NCBI RefSeq assembly: GCF_003012815.1
Contig: NZ_PXYJ01000002.1
Location: 248,001-312,000, forward strand
Reading direction: 5' to 3'
Origin: Allosphingosinicella vermicomposti
Lineage (GTDB): Bacteria > Pseudomonadota > Alphaproteobacteria > Sphingomonadales > Sphingomonadaceae
Length of the DNA: 64,000 nucleotides
Shown here: positions 55,656-64,000 of the stretch, piece by piece
Layout of the letters: each line of letters starts with the position of its first letter
How positions within the stretch are numbered: the first letter of the stretch is position 1
Notes under the pieces: generated by a model
Told to the model about the DNA's origin: nothing
Database searches by the model: none
What the model saw: only the letters and a program-made list of their open reading frames with translations
Translations under genes and position numbers: made by a program

Positions 55656-56225
55656 ATGGCGAATTATACAGAGCGGAATGATAAGCGGCCGCACAAAGTC
55701 GCAGCGGACGACCCGCTCGCCATCGCCCTCCTGAAGGAGGAACACCAGGTCTTCCGCGCCCTCTTCGACAAGGCCGAGAATGCTGAAGGAAGCCGCCTTG
55801 CGGAAATCGCCCGCGAGCTGTGCCTGAGGCTCAACGTTCACATGACGATCGAGGAGGAAGTTCTTTATCCCGCCTTGAAGGGCATCATCGACGCGGATGA
55901 AGTGAATGAGGGCATTGTAGAGCATCAGGCAGGAAAGACGCTGGCTGCGGAAATCGAGCAGCTGACGGGCGATGAGCCGCTCTTCGCGAGCAAGGTCCAT
56001 GTCCTTGGCGAAGAAACCCTACATCACATCGATGAAGAAGATGAAGAGATGTTCCAGGATGCGAAGGCCGCTCATCGCGAGGGCCGCATCGACCTCGACG
56101 CGCTCGGCGAACGTCTTCGCGCCCGCCAGCAGGAGCTTTACGACCGGATCGCCGCGACGGGCGATGAGGGCAAGACCTGTGAGGCCAAGACCGATGAGGT
56201 GGAAAGCGTGTCGGACCAGGCCTGA
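55656..56225 (+). CDS. hemerythrin HHE-domain protein
   Basis: 189 residues. Di-iron ligands are visible in order: LLKEEHQVFRALFDKAE, CLRLNVHMTIEEEVLYPAL (H and E), GIVEHQAGKT and KVHVLGEETLHHIDEEDEEMF. The last 50 residues are an acidic, helical tail. Bacterial HHE proteins bind oxygen or handle oxidative/nitrosative stress. The EcfG-like promoter points to the general stress response. Confidence 0.92.
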   Translation: MANYTERNDKRPHKVAADDPLAIALLKEEHQVFRALFDKAENAEGSRLAEIARELCLRLNVHMTIEEEVLYPALKGIIDADEVNEGIVEHQAGKTLAAEIEQLTGDEPLFASKVHVLGEETLHHIDEEDEEMFQDAKAAHREGRIDLDALGERLRARQQELYDRIAATGDEGKTCEAKTDEVESVSDQA

Positions 56226-56356
56226 TCGCGTCCCGCAATCTCATCCAATCGCGACGATCTTTAGAAAATATTCACGGCTTTGCTGTTTGATATAGTTCCA
56301 GAAACCACACCGCGCCGGGTGGTCGTGCTGAAAAGGAACGGGCACTGGAACACCCG

Positions 56357-58597
56357 TTGACATTGAAGGATGGTGGTGCCCCCCAGCCCCAGCCGATGTC
56401 CGCACTGTTTTCAGCGCCGGGCGCCTTCGAAAATGACGATCATCTCGCCTCTCTGCTTCAGAGTTTGCCGGGCTGCGCCTATCGCTGTCCCCTTCCCGAC
56501 CCCCAGGGCAGCCTGCTCGTCAACGAACATGTCAGCGACGGCATCTATGCGCTGACCGGCTATTCCGCAGAAGATTTCTGGTTCGGCCGATCGGCATGGA
56601 AAAATCTTGTCCATCCCGAAGACCTCGCTGCAGTCCAGCGGGAAGTTTCTGCGGCAGTAACAGCGCGACGCAGTTTTTCACTAACCTATCGGGTCAGCCA
56701 TCAGACCGGGCGCGACGTCTGGGTGCTGGATCGCGGTCACGCGGTCTATGATGAAAAGGGACTCCCGATCTGGCTGGAAGGCTTTGTCAGCGACATTACA
56801 GACCAGAAGGAAACCGAAGCGGCCCTGCGGGACAGCGAGGAGCAGTTGCGCGCGATGCTGGACGCACAGCCGGAATGCGTGATGGTCGTTTCGGCCGGCG
56901 GGCGGATCGTGAAGGTCAATCCGGCCGGCGTTGCGATGCTCGGCTGCATGTCGGCGGCGGAGATTGTCGGACGAAACGTACTGACCTTCATCGACCCCGA
57001 CCACCAGGATGCAGTCCGAGATCTTCACGTGCAATGTCTGGACGGCGCTGCGCACGACAAGCCTTATGAGGTGGACATCATGGAAATGGGCGGAAAGGGG
57101 CGCTGTGCAGAAGTGCGCCTCGCGCCGCTCAAATCCAGCGACGGCAAGGTTTGGGCCGTTCTGTCCGTAGCCCGCGACATTACGGACAGAAAACGGGCGG
57201 AAGAAAAAATGGAGTGGCTTGCCACCCACGATCCCCTCACCACCCTCCCCAACCGTGCCTTCTTTCAGCAGCGGCTTCAGCTTGCGACCAGCGGCAGCGG
57301 CAAGCGCAAAGCGGGCCTTCTCATCATCGATCTCGACAATTTCAAGCAGGTGAACGACACGCTCGGTCACGATGCTGGCGACGCGCTTCTCTGCGAGACC
57401 GCCAGGCGCATCCGCGAGTGCGGCCGATCGGGCTGGACGGTCGCCCGTTTGGGCGGCGACGAATTTGCGGTCATCGTCCCCAATGTCGAGAGCCGCGAGG
57501 GCTTTGCCGCCACCGTCGAAACATTCCTTCAGCGCCTGCGGGAGCCGGTTTCCTTCGGGGGCAAGGTTCTGGACAGCCGGGCAAGCATCGGCGCAACCCT
57601 TTTCCCGGACGACGACAGGGCGCCCTCCGACCTGCTCAAAAATGCAGATCTCGCTCTCTATGCAGCGAAAGCCGCCGGCAGAGGCCGCGCCATGCACTAT
57701 CTTCCCGCGATGCGAAGCGAGATGCAGCGGCGCGTGATGGCCATCCGCCAGTTCAAGGCGGCCCTGGATGAAGACCGGGTCATCGCTTATTACCAGCCGA
57801 AGATCGTTCTTGCCGACGGCGCCCTGCTCGGCTTCGAGGCCCTTCTACGTTGGCGCGGCGAAGATGGCCAAATCCAGCGCCCCGGATCGGCGGCAAGCGC
57901 TTTCGAGGATGCCGAACTCGCCGCCGCGATCAGCGACCGCATGATCGGCAAGGTGTTGGATGACATCCGATCCTGGCTCGATCGCGGCCTGCCCTTCGGC
58001 CATGTTGCCGTCAACGTCTCGGCGCTCGAATTCCGGCAGGCGGATTTCGCCGCGCGACTGCTTGATACACTCAGCAACCGCAGCATCGACCCCAGCCATT
58101 TCCAGATCGAGGTGACGGAAACCGTCTTCCTCGGTCATGGCGGTGAAGGCGTTGAGCAGGCCCTGCGAACCTTGAGCAAGGCGGGCGTCCGGATCGCGCT
58201 GGATGATTTCGGGACCGGCTACGCTTCCTTGTCGCACCTGAAGCGTTTCCCCGTCGATATCCTGAAAATCGATCAGACCTTCATCCACGACCTCGCCCAG
58301 GAAGGCGAGGACGCATCGATTGTGCGTGCCGTCATAATGCTCGGCCATAATCTTGGCATGAAGGTGGTCGCCGAAGGTGTGGAGGATTTGCGACAAGCCG
58401 CCTACCTGCAGGCTCAGGGCTGCGACATCGGCCAAGGCTATCTGTTCGGCACTCCGATCGCTGGCACCGAGATTTCAGCGGACGGATTCTGGGACCGGAT
58501 GGAGCGGGACCGGAAGCGTTGGCCCAACATCCTGTCGGCTCTATCCTCACCGGCCGTGGTCGAGCTTCCTCGCCGCGCAAAGGCCAAACCAGCCTAA
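56357..58597 (+). CDS. PAS-PAS-GGDEF-EAL cyclic di-GMP protein
   Basis: 746 residues. PAS domains at about 30-155 (ISDGIYALTGYSAEDFWFGRSAWKNLVHPEDL) and 160-285 (AMLDAQPECVMVVSAGGRIVKVNPAGVAMLGC); GGDEF about 290-450 with an intact ARLGGDEFAVI; EAL about 470-720 with GFEALLRW, DDFGTGYASLSHLKRFPVDILKIDQTFI and EGVE. The GGDEF domain lacks the RxxD inhibitory site (RSGW there). Both synthesis and breakdown of c-di-GMP are possible. The start is TTG 56357; ATG 56396 is possible. Neither has a strong ribosome site. Confidence 0.92.
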   Translation: MTLKDGGAPQPQPMSALFSAPGAFENDDHLASLLQSLPGCAYRCPLPDPQGSLLVNEHVSDGIYALTGYSAEDFWFGRSAWKNLVHPEDLAAVQREVSAAVTARRSFSLTYRVSHQTGRDVWVLDRGHAVYDEKGLPIWLEGFVSDITDQKETEAALRDSEEQLRAMLDAQPECVMVVSAGGRIVKVNPAGVAMLGCMSAAEIVGRNVLTFIDPDHQDAVRDLHVQCLDGAAHDKPYEVDIMEMGGKGRCAEVRLAPLKSSDGKVWAVLSVARDITDRKRAEEKMEWLATHDPLTTLPNRAFFQQRLQLATSGSGKRKAGLLIIDLDNFKQVNDTLGHDAGDALLCETARRIRECGRSGWTVARLGGDEFAVIVPNVESREGFAATVETFLQRLREPVSFGGKVLDSRASIGATLFPDDDRAPSDLLKNADLALYAAKAAGRGRAMHYLPAMRSEMQRRVMAIRQFKAALDEDRVIAYYQPKIVLADGALLGFEALLRWRGEDGQIQRPGSAASAFEDAELAAAISDRMIGKVLDDIRSWLDRGLPFGHVAVNVSALEFRQADFAARLLDTLSNRSIDPSHFQIEVTETVFLGHGGEGVEQALRTLSKAGVRIALDDFGTGYASLSHLKRFPVDILKIDQTFIHDLAQEGEDASIVRAVIMLGHNLGMKVVAEGVEDLRQAAYLQAQGCDIGQGYLFGTPIAGTEISADGFWDRMERDRKRWPNILSALSSPAVVELPRRAKAKPA

Positions 58598-59313
58598 CCC
58601 ATAATCCAGTCGACGGCGGCATGGGCGTGGAGCGCTGTCGTGTCATAGACAGGCAGCACATTCGCGAGAGGGTCAACCAGCATCACCAATTCGGTGCAGG
58701 CCAGGATCACCGCCTGGTTCCGCGTCTGGGCCAGGTTCGTAATCGCGGTTTTCAGCGTGCGCTGCGAAATGCGCGATACCTTGCCCAGAACCAGTTCCTC
58801 GAAAATGATCCGGTCGATCTCGTCCATCATTGCGGGTTCGGGCGTTGCGACTTCGATATCGCGGCTTTCGATCCAGGCCCGATAAAAGTCGTCGGTCATC
58901 GTCTGCCGGGTGCCGAGCAGACCCGCCCGCTTCACACCATCTTCCGCCAGTCGGTCCGCCGTGACGTGACCGATATGGATGAGCTGCAGGCCTGTGCTCC
59001 GTTCAATCCCATCGGAATATTTGTGGGCCATGTTGCTGCACAGAACGATGCCTTCCGCGCCGGAAGCTGCCAGCCGTCCTGCGGCGGCCGTGAGCATGTC
59101 CCCGGCCCCATTCCAATCGCCCGCATCCTGCGCGGCGACGATGGGCGCAAGGTCCAGGCTTTCGATCGCGAGAGGCGCAGAATGCAGCCCGCCCATGCGC
59201 CGGGCCACTTCCTTGTTGATAGCCTCATAATAAAGCGCGGTCGACGTCCAGCTCAGCCCGCCGATCAGCCCCAATTTCCGCACGTCATTCCCCCGCGCGC
59301 CAAAGCCCGGCAT
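58594..59313 (-). CDS. aspartate/glutamate racemase family protein
   Basis: 239 residues. KLGLIGGLSWTSTALYYEAINKEVARRMGG, the first catalytic Cys in IVLCSNMAHKYSDGIE (about residue 88) and the second in AVILACTELVMLVDP (about 200). It likely interconverts D/L-aspartate or a related acid. Its stop overlaps that of the convergent GGDEF-EAL gene by 4 bases. Confidence 0.9.
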   Translation of the reverse strand: MPGFGARGNDVRKLGLIGGLSWTSTALYYEAINKEVARRMGGLHSAPLAIESLDLAPIVAAQDAGDWNGAGDMLTAAAGRLAASGAEGIVLCSNMAHKYSDGIERSTGLQLIHIGHVTADRLAEDGVKRAGLLGTRQTMTDDFYRAWIESRDIEVATPEPAMMDEIDRIIFEELVLGKVSRISQRTLKTAITNLAQTRNQAVILACTELVMLVDPLANVLPVYDTTALHAHAAVDWIMG

Positions 59314-59457
59314 TGCTGCCGGCGGCGGCCAAATGTTCTAAAAAAGAAGCGGCGCGATTGCTTGTTGCTGACGGACGCCAGCCTTACCGCCCTTCGGGCC
59401 TTAGGGATATAATGGCCTGCCATCAAGCAGTTAGACGGTTAAAGTCGGGACACCCCC

Positions 59458-60870
59458 TCACCCGAGCGCTTTCACGATATCCTCAACCATCTTCTTCGCA
59501 TCGGCGAGCAGCATCATCGTATTGTCGCGGAAGAAGAGCTCATTCTCCACGCCCGCATAACCCGCGCCGCCCATGGACCGCTTCACGAACAGCACCGTCT
59601 TGGCCTTTTCGACGTCCAGAACCGGCATGCCGTAAATTGGGGAGGAGCGGTCTGTCTTCGCCGCCGGATTGGTCACGTCATTGGCGCCGATCACGAAGGC
59701 GACATCCGTCTGCGCGAATTCGCTGTTGATATCCTCCAGCTCGAACACTTCGTCATAGGGAACGTTCGCCTCTGCGAGCAGAACGTTCATATGCCCCGGC
59801 ATGCGGCCCGCGACCGGGTGGATTGCATATTTCACCCGCACGCCTTCCTTCTTCAGCAAATCGCCCATTTCGCGGAGGACATGCTGCGCCTGGGCCACGG
59901 CCATGCCGTAACCGGGAACGATGATGACCTGCTCGGCCTGACTCATCAGAAAGGCCGCATCCTCCGCCGATCCGCGCTTGTAGGGCCGGTCGATTGTGGG
60001 GCCACCGGAAGCCGCCGCCGCATCGCCGCCAAAGCCGCCCGCAATGACGCTCAGAAAGCTGCGGTTCATGGCCCGGCACATAATGTAGGATAGGATCGCA
60101 CCCGAACTCCCGACCAAAGCGCCGGTGATAATCATCGCACTGTTGCCGAGCGTGAAGCCCATCGCCGCCGCCGCCCAGCCGGAATAGCTGTTCAGCATCG
60201 ACACGACGACCGGCATGTCCGCCCCGCCGATCGGGATGATCAGCAGGAAGCCGATCAGGAAGGATAAAGCCGTTACCGTCCAGAAGATCCAAGGGCTCTG
60301 GTCCGTGGTGAAATAGGCAATGAGGCCGATAATCGCCGCCAACGTGCCGAGATTGATCACATGCCGCACGGGCAGCAGGATCGGCTTGCCCGACATATTC
60401 CCGTTCAATTTCAGGAAGGCGATGACCGACCCCGAAAAGGTGATCGCGCCGATGGCAATGCCGAGGCCCATTTCCACGCGACTTACCGGCAGGATCAGGC
60501 CGTCCGCGCCCGTAATCCCGAATGCCGAAGGATTGAGAAATGCCGCGGCGGCAACCAGAACCGCCGCCAAACCGACCAGTGAGTGGAAGGCCGCGACAAG
60601 CTGCGGCATGGCCGTCATCGCGATCCGCCGCGCCACCACGAAACCGATCGCGCCGCCGATCGCGATTGCGATCAGGATTTCGACGAGACTGGCCACCTCA
60701 TGCGTGACGAGCGTCGTCACCACCGCAATGCCCATGCCCGCCATGCCGAAGCGATTGCCCCGGCGGCTGCTCTCCGGACTCGAAAGGCCGCGCAGCGCGA
60801 GAATGAAACAGATGCCCGCAATCAGGTAAGCGAGCGATACCCAAGCGGGCGGAGCGGCGGCGTCATGCAT
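59458..60870 (-). CDS. pntB: NAD(P) transhydrogenase subunit beta
   Basis: 470 residues. Nine membrane helices (about 1-270) then the NADP(H)-binding domain: IIVPGYGMAVAQAQHVLREMGDLLKKEGVRVKYAIHPVAGRMPGHMNVLLAEANVPYDEVFELEDINSEFAQTDVAFVIGANDVTNPAAKTDRSSPIYGMPVLDVEKAKTVLFVKRSMGGAGYAGVENELFF. With PntAA/PntAB it couples proton entry to NADPH formation. Start at 60870 (MHDAAAPPAW) matches family N-termini; 60894 would include repeat-derived residues. Confidence 0.95.
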   Translation of the reverse strand: MHDAAAPPAWVSLAYLIAGICFILALRGLSSPESSRRGNRFGMAGMGIAVVTTLVTHEVASLVEILIAIAIGGAIGFVVARRIAMTAMPQLVAAFHSLVGLAAVLVAAAAFLNPSAFGITGADGLILPVSRVEMGLGIAIGAITFSGSVIAFLKLNGNMSGKPILLPVRHVINLGTLAAIIGLIAYFTTDQSPWIFWTVTALSFLIGFLLIIPIGGADMPVVVSMLNSYSGWAAAAMGFTLGNSAMIITGALVGSSGAILSYIMCRAMNRSFLSVIAGGFGGDAAAASGGPTIDRPYKRGSAEDAAFLMSQAEQVIIVPGYGMAVAQAQHVLREMGDLLKKEGVRVKYAIHPVAGRMPGHMNVLLAEANVPYDEVFELEDINSEFAQTDVAFVIGANDVTNPAAKTDRSSPIYGMPVLDVEKAKTVLFVKRSMGGAGYAGVENELFFRDNTMMLLADAKKMVEDIVKALG

Positions 60871-60889
60871 GATCGGATCTTCCCAATCC

Positions 60890-60969
60890 GTCATGCTGAA
60901 CTTGTTTCAGCATCCATGCGGACGCGGTCACGATGCACGACGATGCACCCTGAACCAAATTCAGGGTGA
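60890..60969. repeat. ATGCTGAACTTGTTTCAGCAT / CCCTGAACCAAATTCAGGG repeat pair
   Basis: Two hairpins with GTC/TGA ends about 40 bases apart in the pntAB-pntB gap; same family as 39524-39606. The left hairpin abuts the pntB start region. Confidence 0.82.
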
Positions 60970-60981
60970 AGAAAGAGTATT

Positions 60982-61269
60982 TCATCCCTTCCGCTCCTTC
61001 TTCTTGTACATGGCCAGCATCCGCTCCGTAACCGCAAAGCCGCCAAAGATGTTGATGCTCGCTAGCACCACGCCCGCAAGGCCAAGCCATTTGGCGCCCG
61101 GCACGCCCGCAGCGGCCGCGGCGATCAAGGCACCGACGATGATGACGGAGGAAATGGCGTTGGTGACGGCCATGAGCGGCGTATGCAGTGCCGGCGTCAC
61201 CGACCAGACGACGTAATAGCCGACGAAACAGGCCAGTACGAAGATCGACAGGATCGAGATGAAGTCCAC
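60982..61269 (-). CDS. pntAB: NAD(P) transhydrogenase subunit alpha part 2
   Basis: 95 residues, three or four helices: FISILSIFVLACFVGYYVVWSVTPALHTPLMAVTNAISSVIIVGALIAAAAAG..VLASINIFGGFAVTERMLAMYKKKE, typical PntAB. pntB follows after a 110-base repeat-containing gap; pntAA is not adjacent. Confidence 0.94.
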   Translation of the reverse strand: MDFISILSIFVLACFVGYYVVWSVTPALHTPLMAVTNAISSVIIVGALIAAAAAGVPGAKWLGLAGVVLASINIFGGFAVTERMLAMYKKKERKG

Positions 61270-61348
61270 GGCCTCCCTCCTCCTTATTTGGAGGGCGCAC
61301 TGTGCCGGGGGTTTAGGCGCGTGTCGAGGGGTTAAGGATCTTGCACGT

Positions 61349-61420
61349 TGCGCTCCTGCGAACGCAGGAGCCTAGCGGCACCGGCTGATGAACCGGATTC
61401 CTGCTTTCACAGGAACGCTG
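61349..61420. repeat. GCTCCTGCGAACGCAGGAGC-type repeat pair
   Basis: A hairpin with AGCGGCACCGG next to it, then GATTCCTGCTTTCACAGGAA; related to the element at 36107. It lies just beyond the map stop. Confidence 0.7.
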
Positions 61421-61432
61421 TGGCATACATGC

Positions 61433-62269
61433 TCAATAATAAGGCGGCTTATCCAAACCCTTGGGGCTCTTCGTGAAGATCTCGCAGCCGTCCTCGGTAA
61501 TGCCGACCGAATGTTCGAACTGGGCCGAAAGGCTGCGATCGCGGGTCACGGCCGTCCAGCCATCGTCCAGCACCTTGCAAGCCGCCTTGCCGATATTCAC
61601 CATCGGTTCGATCGTGAAGAACATGCCGGGCTTCAGCTCCGGCCCCGTGCCGGGCTTGCCGACATGGACCACCTCCGGTGCGCTGTGGAAATCCTGTCCC
61701 AGGCCATGCCCGCAAAATTCATGGACGACGCCATAGCGGAAGCTTTCCGCATAGCTCTGGATCGCGTGGCTGATATCGCCCAGCCGGTTGCCCGGCTTCG
61801 CCATCGCAATGCCGCGCATCATCGCTTCATAGGTGACATCGACCAACCGCTTCGCCTTCACCGGCACCGCGTCGCCGACCAGATACATACGGCTCGTATC
61901 GCCGTGCCAGCCGTTCAGGATCGGCGTCACATCGATGTTGATGATGTCCCCGTCCTTCAGCATCCGGTCACCCGGAATGCCGTGACAGACGACGTGGTTG
62001 ATCGAAGTGCAGCAGCTTTTTGTATAACCGCGATAACCAAGCGTCGCCGGATAACCGCCGCCGTCGCGCATCATCTTGAAAACGAGATCGTCGATTTCCT
62101 GCGTCGTGATGCCGGGCACGACGAATTTGGTGAGCTCGTCCAGAATCTCGGCAGCCAGCCGCCCGGCAGCGCGCATGCCTTCAAAACCCTTGGGCCCATG
62201 CAGCTTGATCTGGCCGCTCTGCCCGATAACCGCATCATTCTGTTCGATTACATCAACCATGGCCGCCAT
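61433..62269 (-). CDS. map: methionine aminopeptidase, type I
   Basis: 278 residues. Metal ligands in order: Asp and Asp in IINIDVTPILNGWHGDTSRMYLVG, His in FCGHGLGQDFHSAP, Glu in MFFTIEPMVNIG and Glu in SAQFEHSVGITEDG. It removes the start Met from new proteins. Start 62269 (MAAMVDVIE) or 62260 (MVDVIE); neither has a clear ribosome site. Confidence 0.95.
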   Translation of the reverse strand: MAAMVDVIEQNDAVIGQSGQIKLHGPKGFEGMRAAGRLAAEILDELTKFVVPGITTQEIDDLVFKMMRDGGGYPATLGYRGYTKSCCTSINHVVCHGIPGDRMLKDGDIINIDVTPILNGWHGDTSRMYLVGDAVPVKAKRLVDVTYEAMMRGIAMAKPGNRLGDISHAIQSYAESFRYGVVHEFCGHGLGQDFHSAPEVVHVGKPGTGPELKPGMFFTIEPMVNIGKAACKVLDDGWTAVTRDRSLSAQFEHSVGITEDGCEIFTKSPKGLDKPPYY

Positions 62270-62273
62270 ATAG

Positions 62274-62702
<429 letters not shown>

Positions 62703-62722
62703 ACCCCTGCGAGATTCGCGCA

Positions 62723-62932
62723 ATGGATGATCCCCGCCTCGCCCAAATGCACCCCGACGAGCTTCGGTCCGCTATGCGTACCCTTGGCTACAGGACGCAA
62801 AATGATCTCGCCAATGCAATTGGCGTTAGCCGCTCCGCCGTCAGCCTGTGGCTGGAAGGCAAGGTCGGCGTCCCCCGCCCCGTCGCCATGCTCTTGCGCA
62901 TGCTGATCGCCGCGCAACGCCGCGTCTACTAA
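62723..62932 (+). CDS. small XRE-type helix-turn-helix protein between glnB and glnA
   Basis: 69 residues: MDDPRLAQMHPDELRSAMRTLGYRTQNDLANAIGVSRSAVSLWLEGKVGVPRPVAMLLRMLIAAQRRVY. A single helix-turn-helix (TQNDLANAIGVSRSAVSLWLEGKVGVP) makes up nearly the whole protein. It is 20 bases after glnB and 107 bases before glnA, on the same strand, so it may be co-transcribed and act on the nitrogen genes (inference). No dimerisation or ligand domain is visible. Confidence 0.8.
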   Translation: MDDPRLAQMHPDELRSAMRTLGYRTQNDLANAIGVSRSAVSLWLEGKVGVPRPVAMLLRMLIAAQRRVY

Positions 62933-63039
62933 CCATGTGAAATATTCACCGCCCGCTGGAGGCTCCCTTTCCGGACTTGTAAAAGCCGGCCAGCGCAGCC
63001 GATTCCGGCGGCGATTCCACTTTGAGCGAGGACAGGCAA

Positions 63040-64000
63040 ATGGCGAACGACGCGGGCAAAATCCTGGACATGATCAAGGATCAGGAGATCGAATGGGTCG
63101 ACCTTCGCTTCACCGATCCCAAGGGCAAGTGGCAGCACCTCACCATGTGCGCCGGCCTCATCGATGAAGACCAGCTGACCGACGGCTTCATGTTCGACGG
63201 CTCCTCCATCGGCGGCTGGAAGGCGATCAATGAATCCGACATGATCCTTCGTCCGGACCTCGACGCCGTCTATGTCGATCCGTTCAGCGCGACGCCGATG
63301 CTGATCCTCGTCTGCGACATCGTCGATCCGGGCACCGGCGAGCTTTACGCCCGCGATCCCCGCTCGACCGCCAAGCGCGCCGAAGCCTATTTGAAGACGA
63401 CCGGTATCGGTGACACCGTCTATGTCGGCCCGGAAGCCGAATTCTTCATGTTCGACGATGTGCGGTTCGAAGACGGCTACAACACCAGCTACTTCAAGAT
63501 CGACGATATCGAACTGCCGACCAATTCGGGCCGCCAATATGAAGGCGGCAACCTCGCCCACCGTCCGCGCGCCAAGGGCGGCTATTTCCCGGTCGCTCCG
63601 GTGGACAGCGCCATCGACATCCGCGCCGAAATGGTTTCGACGATGATCGAAATGGGTCTGCCGATGGACAAGCACCATCACGAAGTCGCGGCGGCTCAGC
63701 ACGAACTCGGCCTCACCTTCGGCACGCTCGTCGAAACCGCCGACCGCATGCAGATCTACAAATATGTCGTGCACCAGGTCGCCCACGCCTACGGCAAGAC
63801 CGCGACTTTCATGCCCAAGCCCATCGCACAGGATAACGGTTCGGGCATGCACACCCATATTTCGATCTGGAACGGCAGCAAGCCGCTCTTTGCGGGCAAT
63901 GGCTATGCGGGCCTTTCCGAAACTGCTCTCTTCTTCATCGGCGGCGTCATCAAGCATGCCAAGGCGCTGAACGCTTTCACCAACCCGACGACGAACAGCT
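63040..64000 (+). CDS. glnA: glutamine synthetase type I, N-terminal part (runs off window)
   Basis: ATG 63040 starts [56 protein letters not shown], the metal-site [47 protein letters not shown] and NPTTNS (end of window) are GlnA motifs. About 320 of 470 residues are present. The adenylylation site lies beyond the edge. GAGGACAGG precedes the ATG. It fixes ammonium into glutamine under PII control. No sigma-54 (-24/-12) site is obvious upstream. Confidence 0.97.
   Translation, partial: MANDAGKILDMIKDQEIEWVDLRFTDPKGKWQHLTMCAGLIDEDQLTDGFMFDGSSIGGWKAINESDMILRPDLDAVYVDPFSATPMLILVCDIVDPGTGELYARDPRSTAKRAEAYLKTTGIGDTVYVGPEAEFFMFDDVRFEDGYNTSYFKIDDIELPTNSGRQYEGGNLAHRPRAKGGYFPVAPVDSAIDIRAEMVSTMIEMGLPMDKHHHEVAAAQHELGLTFGTLVETADRMQIYKYVVHQVAHAYGKTATFMPKPIAQDNGSGMHTHISIWNGSKPLFAGNGYAGLSETALFFIGGVIKHAKALNAFTNPTTNS

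Noticed and set aside
62933..63039. Sigma-54 (-24/-12) promoter before glnA
   Set aside because: No TGGCAC-N5-TTGCA-like pair at correct spacing.
62929..63957. A 342-codon open frame on the minus strand
   Set aside because: It is fully antisense to glnA, whose motifs are unmistakable; the frame is an effect of GC-rich codon bias.

Overview
The window looks like a chromosomal segment of a sphingomonad (Alphaproteobacteria, Sphingomonadales). The evidence is high-GC coding style, an rpsI with a long acidic N-terminal extension, split pntAA/pntAB/pntB genes, a small aa3-oxidase subunit IV gene beside pntAA, two general-stress (EcfG-type) promoter-like sites, a complete RcGTA-type gene transfer agent cluster, and many short palindromic intergenic repeats. 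No integrase, insertion sequence, plasmid function or CRISPR array is visible. The genus cannot be fixed from the sequence alone.

Layout. 1-5 kb: start of dxs (cut by the window edge), a secreted protein, a zur/merC pair behind a Zur-box-like site, heme A synthase, cutA, and the rplM-rpsI operon with a terminator. 5-10.3 kb: three small minus-strand genes separated by GTCCGC...GCGGAC repeats, an M28 peptidase, a small unknown protein, a possible stress small RNA, a PRC-barrel protein, a MAPEG protein and a 58-residue minus-strand gene. 10.3-13.4 kb: a marR-emrA-emrB efflux operon with a near-perfect operator palindrome. 13.6-26 kb: tRNA-Gly(CCC), a cinA-like gene, two tandem LytS-type kinases, pntAA with oxidase subunit IV, a degenerate NtrC-like protein, folP, a DUF481 protein, a MATE pump, dapB-nth. 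26.2-27.4 kb: an OmpA-family porin with 25 consecutive prolines.

27.6-43.6 kb, all but three genes on the minus strand: a gene transfer agent cluster running terS, terL, portal, g3.5, protease, capsid, head-tail genes, tail tube, chaperones, short tape measure, a much enlarged g12, g13, NlpC/P60 peptidase, tail-tip g15 and a DUF2793 protein. It is interrupted by an sdpR-type repressor/membrane-protein pair and by one plus-strand secreted-protein gene. Short repeats have entered reading frames inside it: in-frame inserts in protease and portal, and rewritten ends of portal and g10.1.

43.7-64 kb: a DUF6265-like protein, a methyltransferase preceded by a 15-residue Cys-Cys-Cys-Cys peptide gene, a broken BTAD-type regulator, two TSUP transporters, a GST, a second M28 peptidase, a membrane-anchored winged-helix regulator, a PilZ protein behind a 17-bp perfect inverted repeat, regulators, tRNA-Val(TAC), hemerythrin with an EcfG-like promoter, a PAS-GGDEF-EAL protein, an Asp/Glu racemase, pntB-pntAB, map, and a nitrogen module glnB - small HTH gene - glnA (cut by the window end).
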